NCBI GenBank assembly: GCA_947479185.1
Contig: CANJYY010000099.1
Coordinates: 1 to 8,199, forward strand
From: Caulobacteraceae bacterium
GTDB taxonomy: Bacteria > Pseudomonadota > Alphaproteobacteria > Caulobacterales > Caulobacteraceae
Length of the DNA stretch: 8,199 nt
Direction: 5' to 3'
This document shows, one piece after another, positions 5,452 through 8,199 of this stretch (position 1 is the first letter of the stretch; each line of letters begins with the position of its first letter). The translations under genes were made by a program, and so were the position numbers. The notes under the pieces were generated by a model. The model saw nothing but the letters and a program-made list of their open reading frames with translations. It did no database searches and was not told the origin of the DNA.

Positions 5452-6399
5452 ATGCCGAACTGGATGGTCCCGGGGGACTTCAGCAAGATCGCCGTCGGCA
5501 TCGACCGGCCCGAAGACGTGGTCGTCGGCAAGGACGGCCGGGTGTTCGCCTCCGATCACCAGTGCGCGGTGGCGCAGATCCATCCGGACGGATCCTTCAC
5601 CCGCATGGGGCCAAAGGGCGGCGCGCCCAACGGCATCAACATGGACCTGCAGGGCCGGGTGCTGATCGCCAATTTCGGCATCTATGACCGCGAGGACGGC
5701 CCGCTGCAGCGGTTCGACCCGGCCACCGGCAAGCACGAGACGCTCGTCGCCGAGGTCGAGGGACGGCGGCTGACCAGCGCCAACTATCCGGTGCTCGACC
5801 GGGCCGGGAACATCTGGTGCGCCAACTCCACCCATGCCGAGACCTGGCCCCAGGCGCTCGACGGCCGTCCCGACGGCTTCATCTTCGTGCTGCGGCCCGA
5901 CGGCTCCACCAGCATCGTCGCCGAAGGGCTGAAATTCCCCAATGGCCTAGCCTTGTCGGCCGACGATCGCTGGCTCCACTGCGCCCAGACCAGCGGCGCG
6001 GACGTGATGCGCTTCGAGATCCTGCCCGGCGGCAGGCTCGGCCCGGGCGAGCGCTACGGCCCGCAACTGGGACGCCTGATGGCCCCCGGCGACGCGGAGG
6101 CCCAGGCCGCCGCTGCCCATCACCCGGACGACCTCGGTTACACGGACGGCGTCGGCATGGACGCTGACGGCAATCTCTGGGTCTGCCTGCCGGCGGCCAA
6201 CAAGATCGTCGCGATCCGCCCGTCCGGCGTGGTCGAGACCGTGGTCCACGACCCTTCGGGCGAGATCATCAACCATCCGACCAACGTCACCTGGGGCGGG
6301 CCGGAGCTGAAGGATCTCTACATCGGCTCGATTCGCGCCGGCTATGTGCTCAAGGCCCGCAGCCCGGTCGCCGGACAGCCGCAGACGCATCAGCTTTGA
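5452..6399 (+). CDS. SMP-30/gluconolactonase-family hydrolase
   Basis: A 315-residue six-bladed beta-propeller of the SMP-30/gluconolactonase/LRE group: metal-dependent enzymes that open sugar or other lactones. Repeated blade motifs are visible (VVGKDGRVFASDH 24-36, LDRAGNIWCAN 115-125, LSADDRWLHCAQT 168-180, MDADGNLWVCLP 236-247). Four residues fit the family metal ligands: E21 (RPED), N111, N164 (FPNGLA) and D232 (YTDGVG), matching human SMP-30 E18, N103, N154 and D204 in order and setting. No signal peptide is seen, so a cytoplasmic site is likely. The ATG at 5452 has GGGGAGAG upstream. It follows the NUDIX gene by 32 bases with no promoter seen, so co-transcription is likely. An aldehyde dehydrogenase follows. 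The lactone substrate is unknown. Confidence 0.9.
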   Translation: MPNWMVPGDFSKIAVGIDRPEDVVVGKDGRVFASDHQCAVAQIHPDGSFTRMGPKGGAPNGINMDLQGRVLIANFGIYDREDGPLQRFDPATGKHETLVAEVEGRRLTSANYPVLDRAGNIWCANSTHAETWPQALDGRPDGFIFVLRPDGSTSIVAEGLKFPNGLALSADDRWLHCAQTSGADVMRFEILPGGRLGPGERYGPQLGRLMAPGDAEAQAAAAHHPDDLGYTDGVGMDADGNLWVCLPAANKIVAIRPSGVVETVVHDPSGEIINHPTNVTWGGPELKDLYIGSIRAGYVLKARSPVAGQPQTHQL

Positions 6400-6421
6400 A
6401 GCCGGATGCATCAACTTTGAA
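6387..6421 (+). repeat. Two 14-bp direct repeats with 21-bp period at the SMP-30 stop
   Basis: GCATCAGCTTTGAA (6387-6400) and GCATCAACTTTGAA (6408-6421) differ at one base and start exactly 21 bp apart. The first includes the TGA stop, and the second would repeat the His-Gln-Leu-stop in the same frame. This is either a small tandem duplication of the gene end or a pair of protein sites on the same face of the helix. Confidence 0.6.
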
Positions 6422-6429
6422 CTCCGCTC

Positions 6430-6458
6430 TTTCCGAGGTGATCGGCGGTAACTAAACT
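6430..6458 (+). promoter_or_regulatory. Possible aldehyde dehydrogenase promoter
   Basis: TTTCCG (6430-6435) is followed after 17 bases by TAAACT (6453-6458). The wider ACTAAACT resembles the Caulobacter -10 GCTANAWC. The -35 is poor. It lies in the 103-base gap between the SMP-30 and dehydrogenase genes, which would allow separate transcription of the dehydrogenase. Confidence 0.3.
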
Positions 6459-6502
6459 GACGTTTGAAGAGGCCGCTCGGCGGTCCGCAGGGAGAGACGG
6501 TG

Positions 6503-7942
6503 ATGCGCGACTACACGAAATTCTACATCGACGGTCAGTGGGTCCAGCCCACCGGCGTCACGACGCTGGACGTCATCAACCCGGCCAACGAAGAAGTCTG
6601 CGGCAAGATCTCGCTGGGCACGGCCGACCACGTCGACCAGGCCGCCAAGGCCGCCCGCAAGGCGTTCGAGACCTTCTCCCTGACGACTGTCGACGAGCGC
6701 ATCGACCTGCTCGAGCGCATCGTTGTCGAGTACCAGAAGCGCTACGGCGACATGGCCGACGCCATCACCGAGGAAATGGGCGCCCCCGCCTCGCTGGCGC
6801 AACGCGCCCAGGCGGCGATGGGCCTGGCCCACACCCAGACCGCCATCGCGGTGCTGAAGAACTTCAAGTTCGTCGAGGATCGCGGCCCGACCCGTCTGGT
6901 CAAGGAGCCGATCGGCGTCTGCGGCCTGATCACCCCCTGGAACTGGCCGGTCAACCAGATCGCCTGCAAGGTCGCCCCGGCCCTGGCCGTGGGCTGCACC
7001 ATGGTGCTCAAGCCGTCGGAAGTCGCGCCGTTCTCGGGCTACGTCTGGGCCGAGATCCTGCATGCCGCCGGCGTGCCGGCCGGCGTGTTCAACCTGGTCA
7101 ACGGCGACGGTCCGACCGTCGGCGCGGCCATCTCCAGCCATCCCGAGATCGACATGGTCTCGTTCACCGGCTCGACCCGCGCCGGCATCGAGGTGGCCAA
7201 GAACGCCGCCCCGACCGTCAAGCGCGTTGCCCAGGAGCTGGGCGGCAAGAGCCCCAACATCATCCTCGATGACGCCGACTTCCAGTCGGCCGTCACCGGC
7301 GGCGTCCGCTCGGTGATGATGAACTCGGGCCAGTCCTGCAACGCCCCGACCCGCATGCTGGTCCCCGGCAAGCGCATGGACGAGGTCATCGCCATCGCCA
7401 AGGCCGCGGCCGACTCCACGACCGTCGGCGATCCCAAGGGCAACGCCCAGATGGGTCCGGTCGTCTCCGAGATCCAGTTCAACAAGATCCAGAAGCTGAT
7501 CCAGGCCGGCATCGACGAGGGCGCGACCCTGGTCAGCGGCGGCGTCGGCCGTCCGGACGGCATCGACAAGGGCTACTTCGTCAAGCCGACCGTGTTCGCC
7601 AACGTCACCAACGACATGACCATCGCCAAGGAAGAGATCTTCGGCCCGGTCGTCTCGATCATCGGCTACAACAGCGTCGATGAAGCGGTGAAGGTCGGCA
7701 ACGACACCGAGTACGGTCTGGCGGCCTATGTCTCGGGCACCGATGTGACCCAGCTGCACGCCGTGGCCAGCAAGCTGCGCGCCGGTCAGGTCAGCATCAA
7801 CGGCGGCGGCGGGGACCTGATGGCTCCCTTCGGCGGTTACAAGATGAGCGGCAATGGCCGCGAGTGGGGCGACTACGGCTTCCATGAGTTCCTCGAAACC
7901 AAGGCCATGCTCGGCTTCACCCCGGCGGTGGCGGCGGAGTAG
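6503..7942 (+). CDS. NAD(P)-dependent aldehyde dehydrogenase
   Basis: A 479-residue cytoplasmic enzyme that oxidises an aldehyde to its carboxylic acid. The aldehyde dehydrogenase landmarks are in order: TPWNWPV with oxyanion-hole N147, VLKPSE with K170 (cofactor), FTGSTRAG (221-228), ELGGKSP with general-base E245, NSGQSCNAPTR with catalytic C279, EEIFGPV (377-383) and PFGGYKMSGNGREWG (442-456). The length is typical of a complete enzyme. The INGGGGDLMAPFGGYK ending recalls the subgroup around Rhodococcus CddD, a low-confidence link from memory. The ATG at 6503 is chosen for AGGGAGAG just upstream (6489-6496); a GTG directly before it is possible. Third codon positions are almost all G or C, more so than in neighbouring genes, which hints at high expression. 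Its 3' side carries a repeat pair and an intrinsic terminator. Confidence 0.95.
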   Translation: MRDYTKFYIDGQWVQPTGVTTLDVINPANEEVCGKISLGTADHVDQAAKAARKAFETFSLTTVDERIDLLERIVVEYQKRYGDMADAITEEMGAPASLAQRAQAAMGLAHTQTAIAVLKNFKFVEDRGPTRLVKEPIGVCGLITPWNWPVNQIACKVAPALAVGCTMVLKPSEVAPFSGYVWAEILHAAGVPAGVFNLVNGDGPTVGAAISSHPEIDMVSFTGSTRAGIEVAKNAAPTVKRVAQELGGKSPNIILDDADFQSAVTGGVRSVMMNSGQSCNAPTRMLVPGKRMDEVIAIAKAAADSTTVGDPKGNAQMGPVVSEIQFNKIQKLIQAGIDEGATLVSGGVGRPDGIDKGYFVKPTVFANVTNDMTIAKEEIFGPVVSIIGYNSVDEAVKVGNDTEYGLAAYVSGTDVTQLHAVASKLRAGQVSINGGGGDLMAPFGGYKMSGNGREWGDYGFHEFLETKAMLGFTPAVAAE

Positions 7943-7946
7943 GCAT

Positions 7947-7992
7947 TGCGTGGTTCGAGACGCGGACCTGAGGGTCCGCTCCTCACCATGAC
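7947..7992 (-). repeat. Palindromic REP-like repeat, copy 1
   Basis: Read on the minus strand, it carries GTCAT, GG, TGAGGAGCG, an inner hairpin, GCGTCTCGAA, CC, ACGCA. The inner stem is perfect: GCGGACC (7962-7968), loop TGAG, GGTCCGC (7973-7979). The outer arms TGGT (7951-7954) and ACCA (7985-7988) also pair. It starts 5 bases after the dehydrogenase stop. Similar GAGGAGCG...CGTCTCGAA units are common between genes in alphaproteobacterial genomes. Confidence 0.75.
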
Positions 7993-7997
7993 GAACA

Positions 7998-8013
7998 GGG
8001 TTGAAGCCAACCC
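7998..8013. repeat. Small hairpin between the two repeat copies
   Basis: GGGTTG pairs with CAACCC around the tetraloop AAGC, a perfect 6-bp stem midway between the two inverted REP-like copies. It may be the linker of a composite repeat element. Confidence 0.5.
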
Positions 8014-8019
8014 CTCATC

Positions 8020-8066
8020 GTCATCCTGAGGAGCGAGCCTCAAGCGAGCGTCTCGAAGGACGCACC
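8020..8066 (+). repeat. Palindromic REP-like repeat, copy 2 (inverted to copy 1)
   Basis: Reads GTCAT, CC, TGAGGAGCG, a 12-base centre, GCGTCTCGAA, GG, ACGCA. It shares 29 bases in four blocks with the reverse complement of copy 1. Where copy 1 has GG...CC in the outer arm, this copy has CC...GG, so pairing is kept (TCCT 8024-8027 with AGGA 8057-8060). The centre is less well paired than in copy 1. Confidence 0.75.
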
Positions 8067-8077
8067 AGGACGAGCGA

Positions 8078-8113
8078 AGGGTCGCCGGATCACACCGGCG
8101 GCCCTTTTTCTTT
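8078..8113 (+). terminator. Rho-independent terminator
   Basis: AGGGTCGCCGG pairs with CCGGCGGCCCT around the loop ATCACA. That is an 11-bp stem with one T-G wobble, followed at once by TTTTCTTT. It would end the plus-strand transcript of the aldehyde dehydrogenase, reading through the repeat pair first. Confidence 0.88.
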
Positions 8114-8180
8114 GCGCCCGGCTTGTGCATGCTCACGTCGCCAGCGCCCGACAGAGGCAGCGGCCGCAAGAGGAAGCAGC
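8114..8180. other. Short spacer upstream of the right-edge gene
   Basis: This is 67 bases between the terminator and the next start. GAGGAA (8170-8175) is a fair ribosome site. No convincing promoter pair was found. Confidence 0.4.
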
Positions 8181-8199
8181 ATGACCCTTCTCGCCGACA
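8181..8199 (+). CDS. Start of an unidentified gene, cut by the window end
   Basis: An ATG at 8181 follows AAGAGGAAGCAGC, with GAGGAA five bases upstream, and opens a frame beginning M-T-L-L-A-D before the window ends. The placement just after a strong terminator and the good ribosome site suggest a new transcription unit. Nothing can be said about its product. Confidence 0.5.

Noticed and set aside
5139..5687. Plus-strand frame bridging the NUDIX and SMP-30 genes
   Set aside because: It is an out-of-frame shadow of two well-supported genes. Its product is Arg/Ala-rich with no motif.
6452..7885. Long minus-strand open frame (477 codons)
   Set aside because: It lies opposite the aldehyde dehydrogenase, which has all catalytic motifs. 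The antisense product is Asp/Gly/Val/His-rich and low in complexity.

Overview
The window is about 69-70% G+C. It looks like a core chromosomal segment of an alphaproteobacterium, most likely Caulobacteraceae (Caulobacter, Phenylobacterium or Brevundimonas type). That rests on strong G/C preference at third codon positions, promoter-like sites of the TTGACG/GCTANAWC kind, a PetP/PetR-like regulator pair divergent from ilvE, and the GAGGAGCG...CGTCTCGAA repeat. No tRNA, rRNA, CRISPR array, insertion sequence or phage gene is visible. The placement is an inference from sequence style, not from a database match.

Layout. (1) 1-1031, minus strand: a MarR regulator followed by an OmpR-type response regulator that runs off the left edge. 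(2) 1032-1111: a divergent promoter region holding a perfect 14-bp palindrome. (3) 1112-1999, plus: ilvE, branched-chain aminotransferase. (4) 2006-2033: a perfect 11-bp-stem hairpin between convergent genes. (5) 2042-4864, minus: a run of six genes. In transcription order these are a 26-residue one-helix membrane peptide, a pteridine-reductase-like SDR (FolM/PTR1 type), folB, a two-helix membrane protein with no ordinary start codon, a DUF4870-like membrane protein, and a small membrane protein with a histidine-rich tail. (6) 4946-7942, plus: a NUDIX hydrolase, an SMP-30/gluconolactonase-type enzyme and an aldehyde dehydrogenase. (7) 7943-8180: two inverted copies of a palindromic repeat, a clear intrinsic terminator, then the start of a further plus-strand gene cut by the window end.

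How the genes work together. The SDR and FolB both act on pterins and nearly abut, so a pterin/folate operon is the best-supported functional unit. The MarR protein probably acts at the palindrome that overlaps the likely ilvE -35 element. The SMP-30 and aldehyde dehydrogenase genes suggest lactone or aldehyde breakdown, but the substrate cannot be read from the sequence.

Nothing here amounts to a dramatic new system. The points most worth a second look are the tiny membrane peptide at 4784-4864, the start problem at 3055-3615, the covarying repeat pair at 7947-8066, and the ilvE/MarR divergent control region.
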